A stretch of DNA of 64,000 nucleotides from Sphaerulina vaccinii. Taxonomy: Eukaryota > Ascomycota > Dothideomycetes > Mycosphaerellales > Mycosphaerellaceae. Each line of letters starts with the position of its first letter. Position 1 is the first letter of the stretch. Shown here piece by piece: positions 1-10,457 of this stretch. Made by a program: the position numbers and the translations under genes. The stretch lies in assembly GCA_022570795.1 (NCBI GenBank), contig JAKUDP010000001.1, positions 1,426,001 through 1,490,000 on the forward strand, in the 5' to 3' direction. The notes under the pieces are model-generated. The model was not told the DNA's origin. It saw only the letters and a list, made by a program, of their open reading frames with translations, and did not search any database.

Positions 1-1
1 C

Positions 2-559
2 CAAGCCAACAACGACGACGATTCTGATGTCCTGACAGTTATTCACTATTCTGCGGAGAAGGAGGTGTATGAGAGGGAGCTTGATTTTGCTTTTGAGGTT
101 CCTCAGGTGTTTAAGGCCTGCCAGGCTGCTGTGCGTTATCCATCAGAGGAGAATGTCTTTGGATGGCTGGTCGACCCTGCGAGGGCATATGATGACCAAG
201 ACAATCCGGTCGGCGCTGATGCGGTGATGGAAGATGGTGCTTTGGTGGAAGAGAAAGAGAAGAAGAGGAGTTCGCTTCGGAGAAAGAAGAAGTGTTCGAA
301 TCTCAATCTTCGATTCAGGAGCTCAGAGCCAATGAGTGACTTGTATCCTGTCCTGGAAAGAAGTCCAGGAATACAATCTGCCGCTGCCGGATACTGGTCA
401 GAAGAGGCTATACACAAATGGCATTTCGGCTCTGCGTGGGCGTGTGTCGACCAAGCCACTCCGTACAGGCCTGAGGCGCTTTGTGAAACTGAAGCTGTTA
501 CGGAGAACAGGCATGTTCGGTTCAAGGCGAGTGGATTTGGAGTTGAGAGGGTAGTCTGA
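2..559 (+). CDS. 3' end of an unidentified gene (5' part outside window)
   Basis: An open frame enters from the left edge (first full codon at position 2) and ends with TGA at 557-559. There is no convincing start codon inside, so it is the C-terminal part (about 185 residues) of a longer protein. It contains a basic/acidic stretch (residues EEKEKKRSSLRRKKK) and no domain I recognise. From about 336 a second frame is also open to 554, so an intron or frameshift near 330 cannot be excluded. Its stop codon is one base away from the stop of the convergent P450 gene. Function unknown. Confidence 0.5.
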   Translation, partial: QANNDDDSDVLTVIHYSAEKEVYERELDFAFEVPQVFKACQAAVRYPSEENVFGWLVDPARAYDDQDNPVGADAVMEDGALVEEKEKKRSSLRRKKKCSNLNLRFRSSEPMSDLYPVLERSPGIQSAAAGYWSEEAIHKWHFGSAWACVDQATPYRPEALCETEAVTENRHVRFKASGFGVERVV

Positions 560-560
560 A

Positions 561-2335
561 TCAATGCTCTATACCTTTCACCTTAATCCGTTTACCCTTC
601 GAATCCAGTTTCGGGCTCGGTATAAAGAAGTCGTGTGCCAGTAGCACGTCAGTGATATCCGTCTGATACAGCTCCAAGTCAAATTTGCGAAAAAGCGTGC
701 CTGCGGCGAGGAACAATTCCATCCAGGCAAGACTATACCCTTGTCAGCATCCCAGACCGGCCACAGAGAAAGGAGAGCTTACTTAATCCCCAAACAACTC
801 CTCGGCCCCTTTCCAAACACAACAAAATACTTCTCCAAAGGCTCACCATCCGGAGCTCTGGGAAATTCACCCAACCACCTTTCCGGCTTGAAAGCCATAG
901 CATCAACAAAGTAACCATCATTGAGCAAAGCATCAGCGTTCGTCATTGATATAGGAGTGCCAGCTGGTATGACCCACTCTCTCCACGGTAGAGGTTGAGA
1001 AAGAACTCTCGGATTCCGAGCTGAGACTCCAACTGATAGACGTACGCCTTCTTTTAGACATCCTCGTAGATATGGTAGTGCTTCGAGCTTCGCGTAAGCG
1101 AATGCGTCAGGTGCGGAGATGTTTGGGATGGCGGTAAGGAGTTCGCTCTTTAGCTTGTGAAGGGTGGATGGAGAGGAGAGGACGTAGTAGAATGTTTGGC
1201 AGAGAGCCCAGTTTGTGGTTTCGATTCCTGCTCCGAGGAATAGTTGGGCTTCGTGGGCAAAGCGGAGGTTGGTCTTTTCTGAATCGGAGAGGGTTTCGTC
1301 GACGAGGAGAGTATGGAAAATGGTCGGGTATTCAGGCAATTTGTCGGTCTCGCCACTCTCGACTTTCGCGCGCTCGGCTGCGATGCTTAAGCCTAGGTCC
1401 TGCAAGCTGTGTCAGTTCGTGAGTTCAGCAGGCAGGGTATAAGTTGCAAACCTTGCGCAAGGCGGTTATCTTCGCCACTCCAGGATTGCGCGCGGCATTC
1501 CAACTTTGGGGTAGTCGTTTGAGTAGCTTGGATGTTACAGTCAGCATATGATATGAAGAAGCTTACTAGTAACAGTCTTACATCAGGCACCCATGGGAAT
1601 TGTAGCGTAACATGCCCAAACGCAGTATTAGCCATGAACGGTTTATGGAACGAGTCCGCAATGCCATCTGATAGTAATGACAAATGATCGTAGTCCCAGC
1701 CGAAGCTATAGTTCATCACAACATCTCCAGCGAAAGCAGTGAACGCTTCTTCAATGGTGCAGACACTACCGGTATCTTTGAACTTCTCGAGACCACGACA
1801 GAAGATGTCGAGCTTCTTCTGGACGATAGGTTCGAAGTTCAGGATTGCTTTACGTGAGAACATGTAGTTCAGTGGAGCTCTTCTCATTTTGTGCAGTGCA
1901 TGATCAGAAGTGCTAAACACGCTATCTGCATTTCCGAATCGTCCAGCCATCCATTCATACTTGGAACTCTTGTTATGCTTGACGTAGAGCGTGTCCCAGA
2001 AGGTAGGATCCTTGATATGTAACTCGAACGGCGTGATTCGTACAATTGGTCCTGGCATATGCTAGTCAGTAATCTGAGAACATAAGCCACTTCCTGGAAC
2101 TTATCTCACCATATTGCTTGTGCAGATTTTCAATGTGGAAGGAGAACGTGCCATTCAGCCAAATCTCGAAGTATACTTCGTACCATTTCGTGAGAGCAGC
2201 GAGTTTCGGGCCTGGGAACTTGGCGAGCGGATGCAAGTAGAGGCGATATACTGCGAGGCATAGTAAGTATCCGATGGGTATGAGCAGGATCTGTGCCAGA
2301 ATCGGAAGCGAGAGTACTCCTAGCAAGCCTGCCAT
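561..2335 (-). CDS. cytochrome P450 monooxygenase
   Basis: A haem-thiolate monooxygenase, predicted ER-anchored. Five exons: 2335-2110, 2051-1582, 1526-1452, 1399-783 and 732-561, giving 519 aa. Every junction is GT-AG and restores frame. Visible motifs: a hydrophobic N-terminal anchor after MAGLLG, the proline hinge FPGPK, the I-helix AGIETT, the ExxR motif (EGVR), PERW, and the haem loop FGKGPRSCLG with the cysteine ligand near residue 457. The last intron falls directly after the haem loop (CLGI/NLAWMEL). The start at 2335 is the first ATG before the anchor. The overall pattern resembles fungal P450s of the trichodiene-oxygenase-like type, but the substrate cannot be told. It is divergent from a methyltransferase gene, suggesting a shared promoter. 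Confidence 0.93.
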
Positions 2336-2912
2336 TGTTGTGTAACCAATTTCTGCTGACCACAAAATAGATCAGGCTGCATCGTTTCACCCACAAGGCT
2401 CATTCGAGAAAGGATACCACCTCATTCCGATCTGGACTAACAGCTGCATCTTGCTCGAGCGCAGATCGCAGCTTTCGGTTTCGTTCACCTCGCGAGTGAT
2501 GAGTGAGAAGCTCGCGGTCCGTTTTGCCGCTGTACCTTAGAACTAGAGCAGCGTGATCCTGCAGGCTGCAGGTTCAGTGATATACAAGTGATCTCTGACT
2601 CTGTCTGGAATATAATGCTGTACCACCTGCACAAACTCCTTCGAGAACATCTCGCGGTCGACTGCTGGATGATGGAGGTGATGTCGTTGCTCTGGTGAGG
2701 CGAAACTGGTAGGGATACACGCCGGTTTCGGATAGAATGCTTGCACCGAGAACGCCCTCCAATAGAAGCGATGCCTCACTCCCCACATACCACTCCGTCG
2801 GTACTGTACGAGCAGGAGGTCAGACTGAAAATGTGAACAGCCCGTATTCCAAGAAGCTGTCCCCAGCAGGATGTAGGACTACGACTCTGGCATTTCACGA
2901 GCAACTGGAAGA
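2336..2912. promoter_or_regulatory. divergent intergenic region between P450 and methyltransferase
   Basis: A 577-bp spacer separates the two divergent start codons and must hold both promoters. No clear TATA box or known operator was recognised. Short open frames here (for example 2543-2788 on the minus strand) have no protein-like features. An open frame upstream of the methyltransferase ATG is the same frame that later reads through its first intron, so it is not an extension of the gene. Confidence 0.5.
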
Positions 2913-4042
2913 ATGGCGGATGCCCAGGAGGACCAACAAGCTATCCTCCCCGATCCTGACGTGGAAGTCGATACAGATGTATGTAAGCGCCTCTAGCCTC
3001 ACACATGGAGAGATGTCGGCTGACAGACATACAAACAAACAGAGCACCGATTCAGCTCTGGGTTCAGAAATCGCGTCTTTTCAAAGCGCAACTCTCGCGT
3101 CCTCAATCTATCGCTACCGGTACGAGAATGGCAGAAGATATCACGCCTACAGAGATGGGGCCTACCTCTTACCGAACGATGCCGAAGAACAAGACCGGCT
3201 AGATATGCATCACCATATCTTCAAGCTAGCATTAAACGGCTCCTTACATCGTGCGCCTCTCAGACCTGATATCAGGCGAGTCCTGGATTTGGGAACAGGA
3301 ACTGGAATCTGGGCTATAGAAATTGCAGACCAATATCCTCAAGCTTCAGTCTTTGGTGTTGACTTGTCACCGATACAACCGAATTGGCTTCCTGCGAACT
3401 GTAAATTCTATATTGATGATATCGAATCCTCTTGGACATGGGCGCCTAATGAAGCTTTTGATTATATTCATGGGAGAGGTATGGGAGGCAGTGTGGCAGA
3501 TTGGCCACAGTTATATTCGCGAGCTTTTGAACATTTGAGAGCTGGCGGATGGGTTGAAATGCAGGAATATGAGGCTTGGATTTCAAGTGAAGATGATCCG
3601 GAACTTTTGAAAGCGCCGAATACGAAGAGGTGGCAGGGTTTGATTGATGAGGCGAGTAGGAGGTTTGGGAAGAGGATGAATGTTGCGCAGTTGCAGAAGG
3701 GGTGGATGGAAGAGGCTGGATTCGAAGAGGTTAGGGATGAGGTCGTCAAGGTAAATCTATTTTTCTAGCTGCATTCTACTTGAGACATTGCTGACCGCTC
3801 TTCAGATACCTATAGGCCGCTGGGCTAAGAACCCCAGGCTCAAAGAAGTCGGGCGATATCAGCGGGAGCATATGCTCGCTTGTGTAGAACCATTCTCGTT
3901 GGCCCTTTTGACGAGAATACTGGGAATGAGTCTGCCGGAAGTGCAAGTTCTTATGGCTGGAGTGAGGAATGAGTCGAAAGACCCGAAGCTGCACTTGCTG
4001 ACCATAAAACATTTCGTGTATGGGCGGAAGCCATTTGGCTGA
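2913..4042 (+). CDS. LaeA-like SAM-dependent methyltransferase
   Basis: A class I methyltransferase of the LaeA-like/Methyltransf_23 type common in secondary-metabolite loci. Exons 2913-2978, 3043-3750 and 3806-4042 give 336 aa. Introns start GTATGT and GTAAAT and end CAG. The SAM-binding motif I VLDLGTGTGIWAIE lies near residue 105, followed by an acidic strand end (VFGVDLSP) and a GGWVEMQEYE post-motif. The ATG at 2913 follows the family pattern of a short acidic N-terminus (LPDPDVEVDTD) before an S/Y-rich segment. The longer open frame from 2737 only exists if intron 1 is retained. LaeA itself is a nuclear global regulator; most paralogues like this one have no known substrate. Its divergent neighbour is a P450. 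Confidence 0.88.
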
Positions 4043-4299
4043 ATCGAAGTTCGTGTCGAAAGTCTATTCGTATCTCATTCGCACCATGTGCGCTCTATGG
4101 TATCTCATGCACTTTCTCCTGGTTGGTCCTTGGACAGATGTCTCCGAAAACACATTCAAGACCGAACCGCGCCCTGTCTGTTGGCTTGGTCATTGCCCAT
4201 GGGCAGAGATAGTTGAAAGTATCTCCGTTGTCTCATTGGATCTCATCCTCTTGACTCATCACATACGCCAGCTTAGTCCTCGCCTCATTCAGAGACATC

Positions 4300-4944
4300 T
4301 TACGATCTCGCCGCAGACAGATCTCGTAGCTTCTGGATAATCTCGTCGCACGACTCCATATCGCCAGCATCTTGACCTCCTTTCGTGCTCTTCCAAACGC
4401 TCTCTGGTAATGCCTTCTCCAGCTCATCCATACCAGGCTGGAAGTTCCTGACCTGGCTACTGAGCGCATTAATGGCCTTCTTGCGCACACCTTGGTCCGC
4501 ATCTTCTGTCGCTAGCTTCGCAAGCTTCGGCACAACACCTAACCCATTCGCATGCTCTTGTGACTTGACGTTGTTCTGGACGGCTGTACTGATGCACAAT
4601 GCTGCGTTCTTTCTCATCTCTGGCTCTTCATTGTCTAGTTGCCTAATCAGAGGATCCCACAGCTTGAGAGGGTCGAGATTGTTCGCATTGTCGATTTGCT
4701 CAATGAGTTGTTCGAGATTGTCCCATGCTATTAGCTTGTTCTCGAGGTCGACATTGTCCATTGGCGCAACGATAGCGTGCATAGCGTCTTTCATGCGATC
4801 TGCGTCTGATGGCCCTCCCATCAATTGCGCGAGTAGCTCTGGATTCAGTCCCTTCGTAGGATCACGACGCTCTCCTGGCGCTGCCTCGCCGCTGTTTGCG
4901 ATGCCCCATTGGAGGAGTGAGTTGAGTCCTGCTTGGTCCGCCAT
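4300..4944 (-). CDS. FES1: Hsp70 nucleotide exchange factor Fes1
   Basis: A 214-aa, single-exon protein that matches Fes1/HspBP1: an N-terminal segment (LNSLLQWGIANS) typical of Fes1, then armadillo-like repeats (LWDPLIRQLDNEEPEMRKNA, LAKLATEDADQGVRKKAINA). Fes1 binds the Hsp70 ATPase lobe in the cytosol and speeds ADP release, linking chaperone clients to proteasomal turnover. The ATG at 4944 is chosen because the N-terminal motif follows at once; the 35 upstream codons of open frame look like leader. Length fits filamentous-fungal Fes1. The 3' end could be alternatively spliced, since a second frame stays open to 4233, but the simple stop at 4300 is preferred. Confidence 0.9.
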   Translation of the reverse strand: MADQAGLNSLLQWGIANSGEAAPGERRDPTKGLNPELLAQLMGGPSDADRMKDAMHAIVAPMDNVDLENKLIAWDNLEQLIEQIDNANNLDPLKLWDPLIRQLDNEEPEMRKNAALCISTAVQNNVKSQEHANGLGVVPKLAKLATEDADQGVRKKAINALSSQVRNFQPGMDELEKALPESVWKSTKGGQDAGDMESCDEIIQKLRDLSAARS

Positions 4945-5986
4945 TGTGTTGTTGCGTTCAAATCGCTCGAGGAAAATGAAGACTGCCGGCGCACTCTTGT
5001 CTTTGCTTCTAATCGCTTGGTGTGTTTCGGATCGCAGAGAGCTTCGCAATGGTGGATCGGAGGCTTGGTTAGATAGTGCTGTTTACTTGAAATAGTATCT
5101 GAGGGTTGAGTTGTTGTAGGAGAGATGGTTGATGGTGTTCACTTCACTTCGTCGAGGAGGGTCGTTCCTGCCTTCGAAGCAAATTCTCGACAGCACTAGC
5201 CACTTCGAGCGGCTTCTCCTACCTTCTCTGCGTGCTCTATTGATCGCAGCTGCTCAGAACCAGCTCAGGACCAGCAGCCTCTCTTCTCTGAAGGCTCACG
5301 AATGGTACTTGAGATGGTCGCAGATTTGTTGATGATTCTGCCGTCGTAGTTGAGAACGAGAAGGGGTTCGAGAACGCTTTCGAGACCCCCGCCGACCCCG
5401 CTAATGCGGCTTCAACACTCGCTAAAACAGTTATGGAGTGGCTATGCGTGCAGATAGGTGGCGGGACACAGCTGTGCGAAATTCAGCGTGCGAAGCTGAC
5501 GCAGAATGGAAGAGACGGCTGGCAGTGATGGCGAGGTGGTATGCAAGCCGCAGAACGTCAATGGCACTGCCTCGTGCACTGCTGAACGCATAATCGTGAG
5601 GCAAATCGCGGTCTTGGCAAGAAATAAGTCCACGCGTTCAAAATGAGGCAGCAGGAAGCACAGCAGTAGTATAGTGACAGCACACCTAGGCAGCGATATA
5701 GATGTTGATTAGAATAACAAGGCCTCGTCCTTTTAATAGCCAAGTTGTGTCAAGTGTTTACGATTTCCGCCGCTCTGTCCGAACAATCGTGGATTTGACT
5801 TGGCTCGAGCGTTCTTGCCGCTAAACACCTTCCCTTCTTCTCACCGACCACCAGCTTTGGCCTTACTTACAACCTCCACTTCCAGACACTTCATCTCGCC
5901 CAACATCCACGACAATCTTGCAGTGAGGCCAACTCGAGCACTCACGCACCCATCAACAACTTTACTACACCACAAACACCGCCGAC
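4945..5986. promoter_or_regulatory. FES1/actin divergent intergenic region
   Basis: About 1 kb between the divergent FES1 and actin starts. Just upstream of the actin ATG (about 5813-5980) the + strand is C/T- and CA-rich, as in strongly expressed fungal housekeeping promoters and leaders. No coding potential was accepted here: the open frames are short and low in information. Confidence 0.5.
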
Positions 5987-7524
5987 ATGGAGGGTAAGCT
6001 CGAGGAATTTCTACTGTTGCCTGTCCTTGCATGCCCCCAATCCACCCCTAGATTGGCCGCCACCGCTCGAGGACCATTGCGCTGACCTCAATCGTGCTCT
6101 ACAGAAGAGGTTGCTGCCCTCGTCATTGACAATGGGTAAGCATGCGCCCTTCCAATGCCTACCGCCGCCGACCACGTTTCAGCTTCGCTTCCGACGTCAT
6201 CACCACAATTCGAGCGAGACGAGTCGGCGGGTAGGAGGTATAGGGATGAAGAGCAGAGACTGACAGTGATGTAGCTCTGGTATGTGTAAGGCCGGTTTCG
6301 CCGGTGACGATGCGCCACGAGCTGTCTTCCGTAAGTACCTCCACAATCAGCACGAAGCAGCGCAGGATGCAGAGCTGACATTGAGATAGCATCCATTGTT
6401 GGACGACCGCGCCACCATGGGTATGCGATCCGCCATCCTCGATTCTGCCATTGATATCTGACAAGAGCATAGTATCATGATTGGTATGGGTCAAAAGGAC
6501 TCGTACGTCGGAGATGAGGCACAGAGCAAGCGTGGTATCCTCACACTGAGGTACCCAATTGAGCACGGTGTTGTCACCAACTGGGACGACATGGAGAAGA
6601 TCTGGCACCACACCTTCTACAACGAGCTCCGTGTAGCACCAGAGGAGCACCCAGTCCTGCTCACCGAGGCCCCAATCAACCCAAAGAGCAACCGAGAGAA
6701 GATGACACAGATTGTCTTCGAGACCTTCAACGCACCGGCCTTCTACGTCTCCATCCAGGCTGTGCTCTCCCTGTACGCCTCTGGACGTACCACCGGTATC
6801 GTGCTCGACTCTGGCGACGGAGTTACTCACGTTGTCCCAATCTACGAGGGTTTCGCTCTTCCACACGCCATCTCTCGTGTCGATATGGCTGGTCGTGATT
6901 TGACCGACTACCTCATGAAGATTCTTGCCGAGCGTGGATACGTCTTCTCGACCACCGCCGAGCGTGAAATCGTTCGTGACATCAAGGAGAAGCTCTGCTA
7001 CGTCGCTCTCGACTTCGAGCAGGAGATCCAGACTGCCAGCCAAAGCTCCTCTCTCGAGAAGTCTTACGAGCTTCCTGATGGACAGGTCATCACCATTGGC
7101 AACGAGCGTTTCCGGGCACCAGAGGCTCTCTTCCAGCCATCCGTCCTTGGTCTCGAATCTGGTGGCATCCACGTCACCACCTTCAACTCCATCATGAAGT
7201 GTGATGTCGATGTCCGCAAGGATCTCTACGGCAACATTGTCATGGTAGGTACTAGTTCATCATCGCCTCTATACTTCAGCTAACATGTTCTAGTCTGGTG
7301 GCACCACCATGTACCCAGGTATCTCCGACCGTATGCAAAAGGAAATCACCGCCCTCGCACCATCCAGCATGAAAGTCAAGATCATCGCACCACCGGAGCG
7401 CAAGTACTCCGTCTGGATCGGTGGTTCCATTCTCGCCTCCCTCTCGACCTTCCAGCAGATGTGGATCTCAAAGCAAGAGTACGACGAGTCTGGACCATCC
7501 ATTGTCCACCGCAAGTGCTTCTAA
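5987..7524 (+). CDS. act1: actin
   Basis: Gamma/beta-type actin, the subunit of F-actin. Six exons were resolved: 5987-5993, 6105-6135, 6275-6330, 6390-6420, 6473-7244 and 7294-7524, giving exactly 375 aa, the canonical length. The 7-nt first exon encodes only ATGGAG plus one base, and the next exon restores the [13 protein letters not shown] start. Diagnostic sequence: [18 protein letters not shown] (phosphate loop), [30 protein letters not shown], and the terminus [11 protein letters not shown]. All five introns are GT-AG and 49-139 nt. The large exon carries a spurious 337-codon antisense frame caused by codon bias. Confidence 0.99.
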
Positions 7525-8243
7525 GCGCGCACTGCGTAGAGTTTTGGCGATCATTGCGCGCATGGTTCCGGCAGCGTCATGAGCAAGTAACGGATATGGC
7601 AGCGAGCAGCTGGGGTTGTCTAAGGACATGTCGGCTGCTACGATATAGCATGGCAAAACGGAGCGTTAGGATTGCAGAGCGAATGTGGCCGAGAATGTGG
7701 TAGTACAGCTATCCGACTCTAGGCGAGCGTCATCTTGCTCGACTAGATTCAGCATTTGCTACTAGACTACTGCTTTGTTATGCTTATGTATGGCCTCTTA
7801 TGGCGAGATGACAAAAGAACAATGTACGCTTTTCCTTGACCACTTCTCTACCTTCGTGCCTTGCTCCTCAATATCTTGAAGCGTCTGTGCTTAGTGCTGA
7901 AGTCTTACCTCTCTTTTCGAAGCTTCATTCCAATGCCACGCACATCACACATGTCAACACACGATACGGTCCAGCGCCGAGGATACTGCAGACTATATCC
8001 AAGGGTATCTGCTCCACGTGTGGGTCGTCGCCCAAGGTACCTGCAGCTTTGAAGAGGTGACGTAAAATTGCTTACCAGGCTTGTGAAGAGGCAAATTGGT
8101 CTATGTTCTGTTTTCCTCACTCACTTCACGTATAACACTTCAGGAATGTACGCATAGAAGTCATCGTGGCTCTCAGACAACTGACTAGATCCAAATCTCC
8201 CTTCCACTTGATCTCGCCACGACAACAGCACACCTTCGCCACC
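7525..8243. other. actin 3' region and promoter of the FAD oxidoreductase
   Basis: A 719-bp tandem intergenic stretch. It should contain the actin 3' UTR and the downstream gene's promoter. Short frames in all directions show no recognisable protein. Confidence 0.4.
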
Positions 8244-9539
8244 ATGGCCTCCACGAGCGAGCAGAAGAACATAGTGATTATCGGTGGCGGAATCATAGGC
8301 TCTACCAGCGCGTATTACCTCACACGGCATGGTTCATATGATCCAAGCAAGCATAAGATTACTCTTCTAGAAGCTGGCAAGATCGCGAGTGGTGCATCTG
8401 GCAAAGCAGGAGGACTACTAGCACTATGGGCATATCCAAGCAGTGTCGTCCCTCTAAGCTACAAGCTGCACAAGGAGCTCGCAGATGAGCATGGCGGTGC
8501 GAAGAGATGGGGCTACAGAGCTGTGCACTGCGGGTCTGTCGATTGCATTGGACGAGAACTGCCTGAAAAGAAGAGCAAGGACGAGAGCAGTGCGGCAGGT
8601 ACGAATGCAGACGGACAGTCTGGCGCAGGTGGCAAGGCCGACGATGTCAGCCTACAGAAGAACCCTCCAAAAAAGAGCAGTGCGAAAAGAGGTGCCATGG
8701 GAATTCCAGAAGACTTGGACTGGGTCGCGCAAGAGTCGCTGAGAGGATACGATGAGATGGGAGATCCTAGTACGACAGCGCAAGTCCACCCAAAGCTCTT
8801 CACGGAAAGCATGGCAGTATTGGCGAAAGAGAAGGGCGTTGATATCAAGACTCACTCTCCAGTAAAGAGCATCAACCACAACAAGAGTGGCTCATTAGTG
8901 GAGAGCGTAACATACACAAACACAAGCTCCGGACAAGAAGAAACGATACCTGCAACCGACATCCTGTTATCCGCTGGGCCATGGACCAGAGACGTCTACC
9001 CACAAGCACCGATCGATGCAATGCGAGCTCACTCGGTAACCATCAAAGCCGACGTCTCGCCCTACGCACTCTTCACTTCAATCAAACTCCCTTCCAAGTT
9101 TCCCAGCTCGAAGTCCAAAGGCTCTCACAGCAACACGATCGTCAGTCCAGAAATTTACGCGCGACCAGATGGCGAAATCTATGCCTGCGGAGAAGGTGAT
9201 ATGGCTGTTCCTCTCCCGCCCACTTCCGCGGAAGTAGAAGTCGATGACAAACGCTGTCAGGATATCGTCGACTTTGTCTCTAGTATATCAGATGAGTTGA
9301 GGGATGGCGAGGTCACGGCTAGACAGGCTTGTTATCTGCCTAGTGTTCATGGGAGTACTTCGCCACTCGTTGGACCTTTACCTGGTGTTAAGGGCTTGTG
9401 GATCGCGGCTGGACATACTTGCTGGGGCATACAGAATGGACCTGGTACGGGCAAGTTGGTCAGTGAGTTCATCTTAGAGGGCGAGGCGCGGAGTGCGAGA
9501 GTGCAGGGACCGGATCCGGCGAGATTCGTGGGAAGTTGA
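8244..9539 (+). CDS. FAD-dependent oxidoreductase (DAO superfamily, Tda3-like)
   Basis: A 431-aa flavoprotein with an N-terminal Rossmann dinucleotide motif IVIIGGGIIGSTSAYYL (residues about 10-26) and the second strand ITLLEAGKIASGASGKAGG, the layout of D-amino-acid-oxidase/glycine-oxidase-fold enzymes. The C-terminal GLWIAAGHTCWGIQNGPGTG closes the FAD site. The best family guess is the fungal Tda3-like group; the substrate is unknown. The ATG at 8244 sits in a strong context (GCCACCATGG). The GTG-initiated extension upstream is not needed. An odd low-complexity Lys/Ser/Gly-rich insertion (about residues 112-152) interrupts the fold and is probably a surface loop. Confidence 0.85.
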   Translation: MASTSEQKNIVIIGGGIIGSTSAYYLTRHGSYDPSKHKITLLEAGKIASGASGKAGGLLALWAYPSSVVPLSYKLHKELADEHGGAKRWGYRAVHCGSVDCIGRELPEKKSKDESSAAGTNADGQSGAGGKADDVSLQKNPPKKSSAKRGAMGIPEDLDWVAQESLRGYDEMGDPSTTAQVHPKLFTESMAVLAKEKGVDIKTHSPVKSINHNKSGSLVESVTYTNTSSGQEETIPATDILLSAGPWTRDVYPQAPIDAMRAHSVTIKADVSPYALFTSIKLPSKFPSSKSKGSHSNTIVSPEIYARPDGEIYACGEGDMAVPLPPTSAEVEVDDKRCQDIVDFVSSISDELRDGEVTARQACYLPSVHGSTSPLVGPLPGVKGLWIAAGHTCWGIQNGPGTGKLVSEFILEGEARSARVQGPDPARFVGS

Positions 9540-10457
9540 GGGTGCTGAGCTGTATACTGCCTGAATATCGCGAACGCCATGATGTGAAAGCCCACGACAA
9601 CATGAGGTCGAAGATAGCCGACAATCTACGCCGACATCCACTACCACACATCGTGGTCGACAGCAGCGGAGTTCAGCCTATACATCCGACCTTCTCCACA
9701 GACCCACTATGATACGTCAAAGTGCATATGGTATATTGTGGCATGCTCGCATAGCGTATCTCTGGCTCAGATTTGATCAATATCGTGGCAATCACTTACA
9801 ACCTTTCGGAAATCGTTCTCCCGGCACGTGGTTATGAGATTCATGTCCTTGACGAAACTCTCGTACACGTACGAGCACGATTGTGACTGTCATGCAAGGA
9901 GTTCATGCGTACTGACTTCTCGCAAGTCATACAGTCTGCGACAGCAGATACCGACCGAGCACATCTGGAGAGATGCGGCTATGGCTTGCAATTATAGTGG
10001 TCCTTCGGAGCTGAAAAGCGACATATTGCCAAGCAAGGAATCCAATCCCTTGGCAGGCCAATATGTACGGAGATGGCTTCACTGCAGCTCGCTAAGGCTG
10101 TGGAGCAATACACGCATACCGCCTGGGTGATGAGCCCCGCGTTGTTCGTTCTTGCAGTAATGCTCCGTTTCTGGGTACACAGCAGCAGCCATGAGGACTT
10201 GAGGTGGAAAGAGGGTTCATGCTTCGTCACTGCGTTACAGAATCCGTTGATCTAAGTCTATTATATATAGTTCCCAGACACGCGGCATACACGACATGTT
10301 TGAAGCTTAGATAACATCTCAAGGCCAATCTTCACCAACAGCCTTCAGCAACGACAACATAATACCGCACGAGGACGAGGACGAAGCACTGGACTCCACC
10401 CAGGCACTCGCACAGTTCCAGCTACGGCTGACTTCGTCTCCTCATCACCCAAGGAAC
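9540..10457. other. intergenic region, no gene seen
   Basis: A 918-bp stretch with only short, unconvincing frames. Near its right end is a TATA-like run TTATATATAG at 10261-10270, followed by a five-codon upstream ORF at 10296-10310 (four sense codons and TAG), so the tannase leader may carry a uORF. Confidence 0.45.

Noticed and set aside
2737..2912. N-terminal extension of the methyltransferase
   Set aside because: Its frame only connects by reading through intron 1; the spliced ATG at 2913 gives the family-like start.
6159..7172. 337-codon minus-strand frame over actin
   Set aside because: An antisense shadow caused by the codon bias of the large actin exon; the sense strand encodes 375-aa actin.
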